Assembly (NCBI GenBank): GCA_947498645.1
Contig: CANMKS010000001.1
Location: 434,001-498,000 of the forward strand
Source: an uncultured Paracoccaceae bacterium
GTDB lineage: Bacteria > Pseudomonadota > Alphaproteobacteria > Rhodobacterales > Rhodobacteraceae
Direction of reading: 5' to 3'
Length of the DNA stretch: 64,000 nucleotides
This document shows, piece after piece, positions 38,226 through 47,585 of the stretch. The notes beneath the pieces were generated by a model. That model saw only the letters and a list, made by a program, of their open reading frames with translations. It searched no databases and was not told the DNA's origin. Made by a program: the position numbers and the translations under genes. How positions within the stretch are numbered: the stretch's first letter is position 1; each line of letters begins with the position of its first letter.

Positions 38226-39107
38226 ATGAAAGACCCTGCCATGAAACTTGCTACTCCAGAATTTAACGCCCCGGCTGACGCTGATGACCGCCGCGCTGTC
38301 GTGCCGGTAATTTGCTACCCGCCCGACGCGCTGACCCCGCCGGATCTTGCGGCCCTCGCAGCGCGGCGCAAGGATGCCACCAAATCCGGCGCCGTCACCG
38401 TCGCACCGCGCGAAGCTGCCTGCATCGATGTGCCAGCGGGCTGTTTCTTTCGCATATCATCGGTTGAAGGGCCACAGGTGGGCGATCTGAACCTGTGGAA
38501 CAAGGCCGATATCAGCGAACGGTTCTATTCCGGCAAGACCAGAGCGCTGCATGGCACGCATCTGTCGACCGGCGACAGAATGTGGTCCAGTTTCCCAAAC
38601 CTGCGCCCCATGGCCACGATCACGGCAGACACATTGGATTGGTATGGCTTTGATGAATTCGGTGGCTCTGTGCATGATGTGATCGGGACGCGCTGCGATC
38701 CCTACACGGGGCGTCTGTTGTCCGGGGCCGACTATCACCACTGCTGCCACTCTAACCTGACACGGGCCTTTGCCGATCACACCGGGCTGCCGCTGGCAGA
38801 CGCCGAGGCGCATGTCCACGATGTGCTCAATGTCTTTATGTGTACCGGTTTTGCGCGCGATACCGGGCAGTACTTCATGAAGGCAAGCCCGGTGCGACCC
38901 GGCGATTATCTTGAGCTCTTTGCAGAGATTGACCTGATCGTGGGTCTGTCCGCCTGCCCTGGCGGTGATTGTTCGGAAGAGCATTCTTCGGACAAAACCA
39001 CGTGCTATCCACTGCTGATCGAGGTTTTTGATCCGGGTCAAGAGGCCCGCAGCGCGCATCAGTCACCTGCATCCTCGGCTTATGATCAAAGCCACGGGCG
39101 CGGCTAG
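38226..39107 (+). CDS. Urea carboxylase-associated family protein (DUF1989)
   Basis: GDLNLWNKADISERFYSGKTRALHGTHLSTGDRMWSSFPNLRPMATITADTL; HHCCHSNLTRA; SACPGGDCS. Confidence 0.88.
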   Translation: MKDPAMKLATPEFNAPADADDRRAVVPVICYPPDALTPPDLAALAARRKDATKSGAVTVAPREAACIDVPAGCFFRISSVEGPQVGDLNLWNKADISERFYSGKTRALHGTHLSTGDRMWSSFPNLRPMATITADTLDWYGFDEFGGSVHDVIGTRCDPYTGRLLSGADYHHCCHSNLTRAFADHTGLPLADAEAHVHDVLNVFMCTGFARDTGQYFMKASPVRPGDYLELFAEIDLIVGLSACPGGDCSEEHSSDKTTCYPLLIEVFDPGQEARSAHQSPASSAYDQSHGRG

Positions 39108-39739
39108 GTCAGATCCGTTACCAGGTTGGACAGGTCAATCAGCTCTGCCACCGAATGAATACCCAATTTTTCCAGAATGCGGGCGCGGTGATGGTCAACA
39201 GTTCTGGGGCTGATGTTCAACTCGCGCCCAACCTCTTTGCTGGCGGTGTTGGATGGGTTGGCAATCATGAAATTTGCAATTTCACGTTCGCGCGTTGTCA
39301 GTTTCGAAAATCTTTCCTGCGTTGATTTTCGGTCCATTTCCAACGCGCGCGCTGCCATGTCAGCAGCAAAAGCGGCAGTGATGCAATCCACAAGGACATG
39401 CTGACGGAACGGCTTTTCAAGGAAGTCTACAGCGCCGGCTTTCATGGCCTGCACCGATTCCGGCACGCCACCATGACCCGAGATGAAGATGATCGGAATT
39501 GCGATCTGCTTGTCCGCCAGCACCTTTTGAAGTTCGAGGCCATTCATCTCTGGAAGCCCGTAGTCCAGCACAAGGCATCCCGGCTCTGCCGGATCGTATT
39601 CTTCCAGAAACCGTGTGGCGCTTTCAAACGCGCGCACATTGAACTGCCGTTTGATCAGCGCCCGCGACAAGGTAGTGCGGATCTTGTCGTCATCATCAAT
39701 CAGAAAGACAGTTGATCTGGATGTCTGGTCTTTTCTCAA
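39104..39739 (-). CDS. FixJ/TodT-type LuxR-family response regulator
   Basis: VFLIDDDDKIRTTLSRAL, LVLDYGLPEMNGLEL, FISGHGGVPESVQAMKAGAVDFLEKPF, LTTREREIANFM HTH. Confidence 0.93.
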   Translation of the reverse strand: MRKDQTSRSTVFLIDDDDKIRTTLSRALIKRQFNVRAFESATRFLEEYDPAEPGCLVLDYGLPEMNGLELQKVLADKQIAIPIIFISGHGGVPESVQAMKAGAVDFLEKPFRQHVLVDCITAAFAADMAARALEMDRKSTQERFSKLTTREREIANFMIANPSNTASKEVGRELNISPRTVDHHRARILEKLGIHSVAELIDLSNLVTDLT

Positions 39740-39786
39740 AGGGTCGCTTGCCTGATGTGTGATGCCTGTTGGGCCGGATCGTCAGT

Positions 39787-41736
39787 TCATGTTGTTTCGC
39801 ACGGTACAGTAAAACAGAACCGCGATCTATCCGCCCCGGTGCGATCATACCAAAGATGCCCGGCGTTCGCCTCGATGATGCTGCGCGAAATCGAAAGCCC
39901 AAGACCGAGGCCGTCAGGTTTGCTGGTCTGAAACTGCTTGAAAAGGGTGACATCCTTGGCGACACCGGGACCGGTATCATCCACCCAGACCTCAATCTTG
40001 TCGCCGTTCTGACGGGCCGTGATGACAATCTGTTTCGGCGTGCTTGCGGCGCCAACCATCGCGTCAACAGCATTACGCATCAGGTTGATCAGGACCTGCG
40101 CAATCTGCACGCGGTTGCCAATGGCAGGCGGCAATGGGGCCAATTGTGTATTGATGGTCACGCCATGCGTGTCTGTTTCATTATGCATCAGGCGGCTTGT
40201 CTGGGCGATCAGCTCGCTCAGGTCGAAATGCTCTGCTTTGCCCTCGTCCTTGCGGACGAAACCCCGCAGCGCACGAATAATGTCACCGCCCTGATGGGCC
40301 TGTTCGTCAAGTTCGGTCAGGATCGACAGCAGTTCGGCATTTGGGTTTGGATCCAGTTTTGCAACGGTGATGGCCGCATCCACGTTCTGGGTTATCGCTG
40401 TCAGTGGCTGGCTCAATTCATGGGCCAAACCGGTCGCCATCTGCCCCATGACATTCACCCTTGAAAAATGGGACATGTCGCGGCTCAGCTCTTCGACTTT
40501 GCGATCCGCGTCGCGGCGTTGGGCGATCTCGTGAATCAGTGTCTGATTGGCCTTGCGCAATTCCTGATAGGTGCGTGGCAAAGGCGCGTTGGTTGACACC
40601 TCACCTTGCGAAACAAGCGCTGTTCTGACCGCAAAGGCCCGCACAGGCCTCAGGATCAGCTCGGCGAGCAAAACACCGACGGCAGCTGTCACCAGCGAAA
40701 TAATTGCGGCAATCCAGGTGTTACGGCGGCGATTGTCCTTGATGCCTTGGATAAAGTCATTCTCGGGCGCAAAAACAGCGATCGTCCAAGGCAGGTCGAT
40801 ACCGGAAATCGGTAAAAGCAACGTCATGAACCGGTCGCCTTGATAGGCAAACTCCGATTGCATTGATCCCTGAGCGGACACGGCGGCAGGATTGAAATCG
40901 GCCAATGCCGTGCGCGCAATCGGATCACCCAGATCATCAATTTGCGCAAAACCAAGCGTCCCATCAGCGTCTTCCACGCTAATCTGCGTTTGATCGGGAT
41001 GCGCAATGACTTCCGCGCTGTCGCTCAGGATGATCGCGGCACCTTCTGTGCCAATGGCAAGGCCCGACAGAAACTCGGAGATTTCGGCAATCTCGATATC
41101 AACGCCGACAACGCCTTCCAGCGCACCATTTGACTGCAAGACCGGGGCGGCAACGGTGATGCCCGGCTGTTGCGACGAAAAGAAGATATAGGGGCTGGTC
41201 CAGACACCGGCCTTTGCGGTGCTTGCATTGATGTACCACTGCCGCCCCCGCGGATCAAAGATGTCTTCAGGATCAAAAACCCGTTCGACAACACTGAAAT
41301 CCTCTGTGCGCCAGATCAGCTCGGTCGTGCGCTCTTCCCCGTCTATGGCGACAAATTTGGTGCGATAGGGCCCCGGCCCGTTGCTGCGCATCACATAAAC
41401 GAAATTGCCTGCCTCATCGCCATAATAGATACCCGAAAGCTGCGCCTTGGATTGCAAATGACGGAAAAGATATCTCTCCATCTCGGCGGGGTCCGCAGTC
41501 GAGACGACCTCGCTTTGCAGGATGCGGCTGGCCAGATCAGCGCTTTCGCGGGCAGGTTCCAGAAAACGCTTGGTGTGATCCACGGCGTTCAGGCCCGCAT
41601 CCCGCATCAGCCCGCGCGCGTGGTCCAGCATCGCGCGTTCAGATGACACGAAAGATGTGGACACAACGATGATGATGGCCAGAAACTGAAGCCCTGCCAG
41701 ACTGATCGCAAGAATGAAGCCGAGCGAATACCTCAT
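39787..41736 (-). CDS. Cache-domain sensor histidine kinase
   Basis: 649 aa; periplasmic dCache-like region; MATGLAHELSQPLTAITQNVDAAI H-box; LINLMRNAVDAM; GLGLGLSISRSIIEA. Confidence 0.92.
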   Translation of the reverse strand: MRYSLGFILAISLAGLQFLAIIIVVSTSFVSSERAMLDHARGLMRDAGLNAVDHTKRFLEPARESADLASRILQSEVVSTADPAEMERYLFRHLQSKAQLSGIYYGDEAGNFVYVMRSNGPGPYRTKFVAIDGEERTTELIWRTEDFSVVERVFDPEDIFDPRGRQWYINASTAKAGVWTSPYIFFSSQQPGITVAAPVLQSNGALEGVVGVDIEIAEISEFLSGLAIGTEGAAIILSDSAEVIAHPDQTQISVEDADGTLGFAQIDDLGDPIARTALADFNPAAVSAQGSMQSEFAYQGDRFMTLLLPISGIDLPWTIAVFAPENDFIQGIKDNRRRNTWIAAIISLVTAAVGVLLAELILRPVRAFAVRTALVSQGEVSTNAPLPRTYQELRKANQTLIHEIAQRRDADRKVEELSRDMSHFSRVNVMGQMATGLAHELSQPLTAITQNVDAAITVAKLDPNPNAELLSILTELDEQAHQGGDIIRALRGFVRKDEGKAEHFDLSELIAQTSRLMHNETDTHGVTINTQLAPLPPAIGNRVQIAQVLINLMRNAVDAMVGAASTPKQIVITARQNGDKIEVWVDDTGPGVAKDVTLFKQFQTSKPDGLGLGLSISRSIIEANAGHLWYDRTGADRSRFCFTVPCETT

Positions 41737-41772
41737 TTGAAATGCCTGACGATGCCGGTTGGATTTGGCAAG

Positions 41773-43104
41773 TCAGATCCCGAGGTCGGTCGTGACGGCT
41801 GCAACCGCCGAACCAAGTTTTTCAACCACCTCGTCCAGGTGATCAGGCGTGGCGATAAAGGGTGGGGCCAGCAACACATGGTCGCCCTGCTTGCCGTCAA
41901 CTGTGCCACCCATCGGATAACAAATCAGACCTTGCGCAAAGGCCGCCGCCTTCAGCCGAGCATGAAATTTATGCTGCGGATCAAGGCAGGTCTTGGTCTC
42001 TCGATCGGCGACAAATTCAACGCCAACAAACAATCCGCGGCCGCGGATATCGCCCACATTGGGATGCTGGCCGAACCGCGCGCGCAACATATCCTGCAAC
42101 ATCTCACCCTTACCGCCAACCGCATCAATCAGACCCGACGTCAGTTTTGTCACCACGGCCAGACCGGCCGCACAGGCGACAGGGTGGCCAATGTAGGTAT
42201 GGCCGTGCTGGAAAAAACCGCTGCCCTGCTGGATCGCATCATGGATCGTCTTGCTGCAAAGCGTGGCACCAATTGGCTGATACCCGGCACCAAGGCCCTT
42301 TGCGATGGTGCAGATATCCGGGCTGATCCCATCGTACTCGCTGGCAAACAACGTGCCCGTGCGCCCCATGCCACACATCACCTCGTCCAGGATCAACAAC
42401 ACACCGTATTTATCGCAAATCTCGCGGATACGTTTGAAATAGCCCGGTACCGCCGGAACAGCACCAAGCGTGGCACCGACCACAGGCTCGGCCACAAAGG
42501 ACATGACATTCTCGGGGCCAAGGCGCAGGATTTCTGCCTCAAGCTCATCTGCGATGCGCAGGCCAAATGCCGCTTCGGTTTCGCCTTCATGCTGTTCGCG
42601 ATAGGCATAGCAAGGGGCGATGTGACTGACATCAATCAGCAAAGGCGCAAACTGGGCGCGGCGCCACGCGTTCCCGCCCACAGCCAGCGCCCCCAGCGTA
42701 TTGCCGTGATAGCTTTGCCGCCGGGCGATGATCTTTGCGCGTTGGGGCTGACCGATCTCGACATAGTATTGCCGCGCAAGCTTTAGCGCGGCCTCAACGG
42801 CCTCGGACCCGCCAGAGACGAAATAGACCCGATCGAGACCCTCTGGCGCGTGTGCAATCAACAGATCGGCCAGTTCCTCGGCGGGTTGTGATGTCAGGAA
42901 ACTGGTATGGGCAAATGCCATATCATCGAGCTGGGATTTGATCGCGGCGATAACATCGGGATCACTGTGACCAAGGCAGGAAACCGCCGCGCCACCCGAT
43001 CCATCAAAGTACCGCTTACCATTTTGGTCAATCAGATAGACGCCGTCACCTGCCACACCGACAGGAGGTAAGTGATTGGAATTTCTTGGAAAGACGTGGG
43101 ACAT
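41773..43104 (-). CDS. Class III PLP-dependent aminotransferase
   Basis: FVSGGSEAVEAALKLARQYYVEIGQPQRAKIIARRQSYHGNTLGAL; LLILDEVMCGMGRTGTLFASEYDGISPDICTIAKGLGAGYQPIGA. Confidence 0.93.
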   Translation of the reverse strand: MSHVFPRNSNHLPPVGVAGDGVYLIDQNGKRYFDGSGGAAVSCLGHSDPDVIAAIKSQLDDMAFAHTSFLTSQPAEELADLLIAHAPEGLDRVYFVSGGSEAVEAALKLARQYYVEIGQPQRAKIIARRQSYHGNTLGALAVGGNAWRRAQFAPLLIDVSHIAPCYAYREQHEGETEAAFGLRIADELEAEILRLGPENVMSFVAEPVVGATLGAVPAVPGYFKRIREICDKYGVLLILDEVMCGMGRTGTLFASEYDGISPDICTIAKGLGAGYQPIGATLCSKTIHDAIQQGSGFFQHGHTYIGHPVACAAGLAVVTKLTSGLIDAVGGKGEMLQDMLRARFGQHPNVGDIRGRGLFVGVEFVADRETKTCLDPQHKFHARLKAAAFAQGLICYPMGGTVDGKQGDHVLLAPPFIATPDHLDEVVEKLGSAVAAVTTDLGI

Positions 43105-43332
43105 CCGCAGATTTCCAGTGTTGGCTGCGATGATGCTCTCATTTTTGCTTCAAATTTGCTATAGGTAGTTACGCGCATAGACAGGGTGTCGGGCGGCTGA
43201 AACATTCAGGTTTCAAGTAGGGTACCCCTGCGCGGCTACACTTGCGGTGTCAAAACAAGATGGGCAACGGCGACGCTTCGCTGATTTCCACAAGCACCCG
43301 AATGCCAAACATTTGACTAAGGGAGAACGTCA

Positions 43333-44304
43333 ATGATCCAGAAAAAAATCTCAACAGTTGCTGCCGTCGCTGTTGCACTTACGGTTTCCGCCCCTGCGGC
43401 GATGGCCGAAGAGTTCATCACAATCGGGACCGGTGGTGTCACGGGTGTCTATTATCCGACAGGTGGCGCGATCTGCCGTCTGGTCAATCAGGGCCGCCGC
43501 GACCATGGGATCCGTTGCTCGGTCGAATCCACTGGTGGTTCGGTCTACAACATCAACACAATTCGCGAAGGCGAGCTGGAATTTGGTGTGGCCCAGTCCG
43601 ATTGGCAGTTCCACGCTTACAACGGTTCTTCCCGCTTCGAAGAGCAGGGGCCGTTCGAAAGCCTGCGTGCTGTTTTCTCTGTTCACCCAGAGCCGTTCAC
43701 CGTTGTAGCCCGCGCTGACGCAGGCATCACGACACTTGCCGATCTTGAAGGCAAGCGCGTGAACATCGGCAACCCGGGGTCAGGCCAACGCGGCACAATG
43801 GAAGTTGTGATGGAGCAGATGGGCTGGACCATGGACAGCTTTGCGCTGGCCTCCGAGTTGAAAGCCGCTGAACAGTCAGCCGCCCTTTGTGACAATCAGA
43901 TCGACGCGATGATCTACACCGTCGGTCACCCATCCGGTTCCATCCAGGAAGCGACAACAGCATGCGACTCTGTCCTTGTTGAAGTATCCGGCCCCGAAAT
44001 CGACGCGTTGATCGCTGACAACTCTTATTATCGCGCAGCCACAATCCCGGGTGGCATGTATCGCGGCAATGATGGCGATGTTGCAACCTTCGGTGTCGGT
44101 GCGACATTTGTCTCTTCCGCCGATGTTTCCGAAGACGTCGTCTATACCCTCGTTTCGGCTGTCTTTGACAACATCGACGACTTCCGCGGCCTCCATCCTG
44201 CGTTTGCCAATCTTGTCCCCGAAGAAATGGCCTCTGCGGGTTTGTCTGCACCAATCCACGACGGTGCGGCCAAATACTACCGCGAGCAAGGCTGGATGGA
44301 ATAA
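43333..44304 (+). CDS. TAXI-family TRAP transporter solute-binding protein
   Basis: ITIGTGGVTGVYYPTGGAICRLVNQGRRDHGIRCSVESTGGSVYNINTIREGELEFGVAQSD. Confidence 0.95.
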   Translation: MIQKKISTVAAVAVALTVSAPAAMAEEFITIGTGGVTGVYYPTGGAICRLVNQGRRDHGIRCSVESTGGSVYNINTIREGELEFGVAQSDWQFHAYNGSSRFEEQGPFESLRAVFSVHPEPFTVVARADAGITTLADLEGKRVNIGNPGSGQRGTMEVVMEQMGWTMDSFALASELKAAEQSAALCDNQIDAMIYTVGHPSGSIQEATTACDSVLVEVSGPEIDALIADNSYYRAATIPGGMYRGNDGDVATFGVGATFVSSADVSEDVVYTLVSAVFDNIDDFRGLHPAFANLVPEEMASAGLSAPIHDGAAKYYREQGWME

Positions 44305-44329
44305 GTCAGGCCAGCGGGCAAAGCATCCA

Positions 44330-44353
44330 GAGGAGGCGGGAAATCGCCTCCTC
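44330..44353 (+). other. Intercistronic hairpin GAGGAGGCG-GGAAAT-CGCCTCCTC
   Basis: 9-bp perfect stem between TAXI binding protein and TRAP permease genes. Confidence 0.75.
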
Positions 44354-44410
44354 CATCGCCAACAAGAACGTCCGCTCTTTTGAGAGCAGGACAAGGGGGA
44401 GTGAGATCAC

Positions 44411-47023
44411 ATGGCAACCGATCAAGACCAACGCAAAGGCCTAAGCGAAGAAGAGCTTCAGGACCTTGTTTCATCTTCGGACGCCGGCGCGCGTAATCCT
44501 GTTGGATCGGTAGGGCTATTCCTGTCCATCGTTGCGATTACCTGGTCTGTCTTCCAAGTGGTGCTCGCTTCCCCATTGTCCAACCAGATTTTGCCGGGTT
44601 CGGTTGTGAACAATTCTCGCCAAATTCACCTGGCATTTGCCATTTTCCTTGCGTTCATGGCCTACCCTGCCTTCAAGTCCAGCCCGCGCGACTACATCCC
44701 GATCCCCGACTGGATCATGGGATTTGCCGGGGTGTTCATCGCGCTGTACGGCTATTTCTTCTACGACAAGATCGTCAACTCTGGCGGGCTTGCAGATGAT
44801 GTCGACAAGTGGTTTGCGCTGGCAGGCCTTGCGTTGCTGTTTGAAGGCGCACGCCGTGCGCTTGGACCAGCCATGGCGATCATCGCCGTTATCTTTCTCT
44901 TCTACGTCTTCTACGGATCATCGACGATTGTACCGGATGTGATCCGTTGGGGTGGTGCATCGCTCAAGAAAGCGATGAGCCATATGTGGATCACATCAGA
45001 GGGTGTGTTTGGTATTGCCCTGGGTGTCTCCACCAAGTTTGTTTTCCTTTTTGTGTTGTTCGGCGCGCTCCTCGATAAGGCTGGGGCTGGTAACTATTTC
45101 ATTAAGATGGCTTTTGGCGCGCTGGGCCATCTTAAAGGGGGGCCTGCGAAGGCTGCTGTGGTGGGTTCCGCTGCAACCGGTCTGATCTCGGGCTCCTCTA
45201 TCGCCAATGTTGTGACCACGGGTACGTTCACCATCCCGCTGATGAAGCGGGTCGGGTTCAGTTCCGAAAAGGCGGGTGCCGTTGAAGTGGCATCATCGGT
45301 CAACGGGCAGATCATGCCGCCGGTGATGGGCGCTGCGGCGTTCCTGATGGTTGAGTATGTGGGCATCTCTTATGTTGAGGTGATCACCCACGCTTTCCTG
45401 CCTGCGACGATTTCCTATATCGCGCTGGTCTATATCGTTCACCTTGAAGCGGTGAAAAACAACATGCCGACGCTGGGCAACCGCGTCGTGTCCATGGGCC
45501 GGACCATTGGTGGGATGGCGGCCTTCTTTGTCGGGTTCGCGGCCCTTTGCTATGGCGTGCAATACCCCGTCAGGGCGATCACGAGTGCGCTCCCGAACTC
45601 TGGGTTGATCCTGTCGGCACTGGTCTTTTTGACCTATGTTGCCTTGCTCTGGGTCGCGTCCGGCGTTGCTGATCTTGAGGCTGACGATCCAAACGCGAAA
45701 GAAGTCGAACTGCCGGTCGTTGGCGAAATCTACAAGGCGGGCCTTTATTATCTGCTGCCGATCATCGTGCTGGTTTACTTCTTGATGATCGAACAGAAGT
45801 CGCCCGGCCTTTCGGCCTTCTGGGCCACGATGCTGCTTTTTGTGATCCTGCTGACGCAACACCCGTTAAAGGCGGTCTTCCGGGGCGAAAGCGCCCTGTT
45901 CGAACGGTTCAAGGACGGGATCGTTGACCTGCTGCAAGGTCTGGTTGATGGCGCGCGCAATATGATCGGTATCGGTCTGGCAACGGCAACCGCTGGCGTC
46001 ATCGTCGGCACGGTCACGCTGACCGGTGTGGGTCAGGTCATGGCTGATCTGGTTGAATTCCTTTCTGGTGGCAATCTGATCCTGATGCTGGTCATGGTCG
46101 GGCTGTTGTCGCTGGTGCTGGGCATGGGGCTGCCGACAACGGCGAACTACATCGTTGTGTCCTCGTTGATGGCGGGTGTTGTCGTGCAACTGGGCGCGCA
46201 GTCCGGGCTTGTTGTGCCACTGATCGCGGTCCATCTCTTTGTGTTCTATTTCGGGATCATGGCGGATGTGACGCCGCCGGTGGGTCTGGCCAGTTTTGCC
46301 GCCGCCGCTGTGTCAGGCGGGGACGCCATCCGAACCGGTTTCGTGGCATTCTTCTATAGCCTGCGTACCGTTGCCCTGCCCTTTGTTTTCATCTTCAACA
46401 CGGACCTGCTGCTGATTGATGTGGGATGGGCCCAAGGCATACTGGTCTTTATATCGGCAAGTATCGCAATCCTTGTATTCACGGCAGGCACGATGGGCTG
46501 GTTTGTCACCAAAAGCCGCATTTATGAAAGCGTGCTGATGATCCTGATCGCCTTCATGCTGTTCCGGCCTGATTTCGTGATGGACCGCGTCCAGCCGCCC
46601 TTTGCAGATGTGGCTCCCGCAGCACTGACGCAGACCATCGAAGAAGCACCAGTCGGAAGCGAAATTCGCGTGGTCATCAATGGCCCCGACTTTGACACCA
46701 GTGAATTGCGCGACACGACCATCGTGCTGACGATTGGTGAAGAGGCCCCCGCCGACAGATTGGCGGCGATGGGTCTGGCGTTCTTTGCCGAAGGTGATGA
46801 TCTGGCCGTGGAAGAACCGATGTTTGGCTCTCCACACGCCAGCAGCCTGGCCGACTACGATTTTTACGGCGATGAATATGTCACCGTAAAAGAGGTGCTG
46901 GCGCCGCAGTCACAACTGCCAAAAGAGCTGGTTTTCATTCCGGCACTCTTGCTGCTGGCCTTCGTCTATATGCTGCAGCGTGGCCGTGCCCGCCACGCCG
47001 TTCCCCAAGGAGAAGCCGCATGA
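44411..47023 (+). CDS. Fused 4TM/12TM TRAP transporter permease with C-terminal DUF3394-like extension
   Basis: 870 aa; GAGNYFIKMAFGALGHLKGGPAKAAVVGSAATGLISGSSIANVVTTGTFTIPLMKRVGF typical TRAP DctM. Confidence 0.95.
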   Translation: MATDQDQRKGLSEEELQDLVSSSDAGARNPVGSVGLFLSIVAITWSVFQVVLASPLSNQILPGSVVNNSRQIHLAFAIFLAFMAYPAFKSSPRDYIPIPDWIMGFAGVFIALYGYFFYDKIVNSGGLADDVDKWFALAGLALLFEGARRALGPAMAIIAVIFLFYVFYGSSTIVPDVIRWGGASLKKAMSHMWITSEGVFGIALGVSTKFVFLFVLFGALLDKAGAGNYFIKMAFGALGHLKGGPAKAAVVGSAATGLISGSSIANVVTTGTFTIPLMKRVGFSSEKAGAVEVASSVNGQIMPPVMGAAAFLMVEYVGISYVEVITHAFLPATISYIALVYIVHLEAVKNNMPTLGNRVVSMGRTIGGMAAFFVGFAALCYGVQYPVRAITSALPNSGLILSALVFLTYVALLWVASGVADLEADDPNAKEVELPVVGEIYKAGLYYLLPIIVLVYFLMIEQKSPGLSAFWATMLLFVILLTQHPLKAVFRGESALFERFKDGIVDLLQGLVDGARNMIGIGLATATAGVIVGTVTLTGVGQVMADLVEFLSGGNLILMLVMVGLLSLVLGMGLPTTANYIVVSSLMAGVVVQLGAQSGLVVPLIAVHLFVFYFGIMADVTPPVGLASFAAAAVSGGDAIRTGFVAFFYSLRTVALPFVFIFNTDLLLIDVGWAQGILVFISASIAILVFTAGTMGWFVTKSRIYESVLMILIAFMLFRPDFVMDRVQPPFADVAPAALTQTIEEAPVGSEIRVVINGPDFDTSELRDTTIVLTIGEEAPADRLAAMGLAFFAEGDDLAVEEPMFGSPHASSLADYDFYGDEYVTVKEVLAPQSQLPKELVFIPALLLLAFVYMLQRGRARHAVPQGEAA

Positions 47024-47451
47024 CCGGACCCGTACTTTGCGCAATCGACATCAACGATGCGGCGCACGACAATGTCGTGATCCTGGCCGCCAAGAAGCTG
47101 GCCGATCTAGAAGGCGCGCCGCTGGATGTCGTCACCGTGGTTCCCGACTTTGGCAAAAGCATGGTCGGCAGCTTCTTTGAAAGCGACCATCACAACAAAC
47201 TGGTGGCATCCACCAAACAAACCCTGAATGATCTTGTCATCGCGACAATCGGGAAAGAAGCCAACGAAAATGTCCGCCACGTCGTCGCAACAGGCACAGC
47301 CTACGAAGAAATAATCAAGTTGGCCGAACAGACGAAATCAAGCCTGATTGTCATTGGCGCGCATAAGCCTGATTTCAAAGACTACCTTTTGGGGCCAAAT
47401 GCCGCGCGGGTCGTGCGCCATTCCAACTGCTCGGTCTACGTAGTGCGCTAG
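47020..47451 (+). CDS. Universal stress protein (TRAP-associated, TeaD-like context)
   Basis: VLCAIDINDAAHDNVVILAAKKLADLEGAPLDVVTVVPDFG...SLIVIGAHKPDFKDYLLGPNAARVVRHSNCSVYVVR. Confidence 0.93.
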   Translation: MTGPVLCAIDINDAAHDNVVILAAKKLADLEGAPLDVVTVVPDFGKSMVGSFFESDHHNKLVASTKQTLNDLVIATIGKEANENVRHVVATGTAYEEIIKLAEQTKSSLIVIGAHKPDFKDYLLGPNAARVVRHSNCSVYVVR

Positions 47452-47585
47452 GGCCAGTTTCCTGCAATGCATAATTTTGACTTGCAGGACTAATAAATTG
47501 TCTCTCCAGTGGCAGGGTAACACCATGCTGCGAAAATACGGGCGCACGCCGCCCGGCCTCTCAGCATCGCAGCGAGGGGCGCTCA

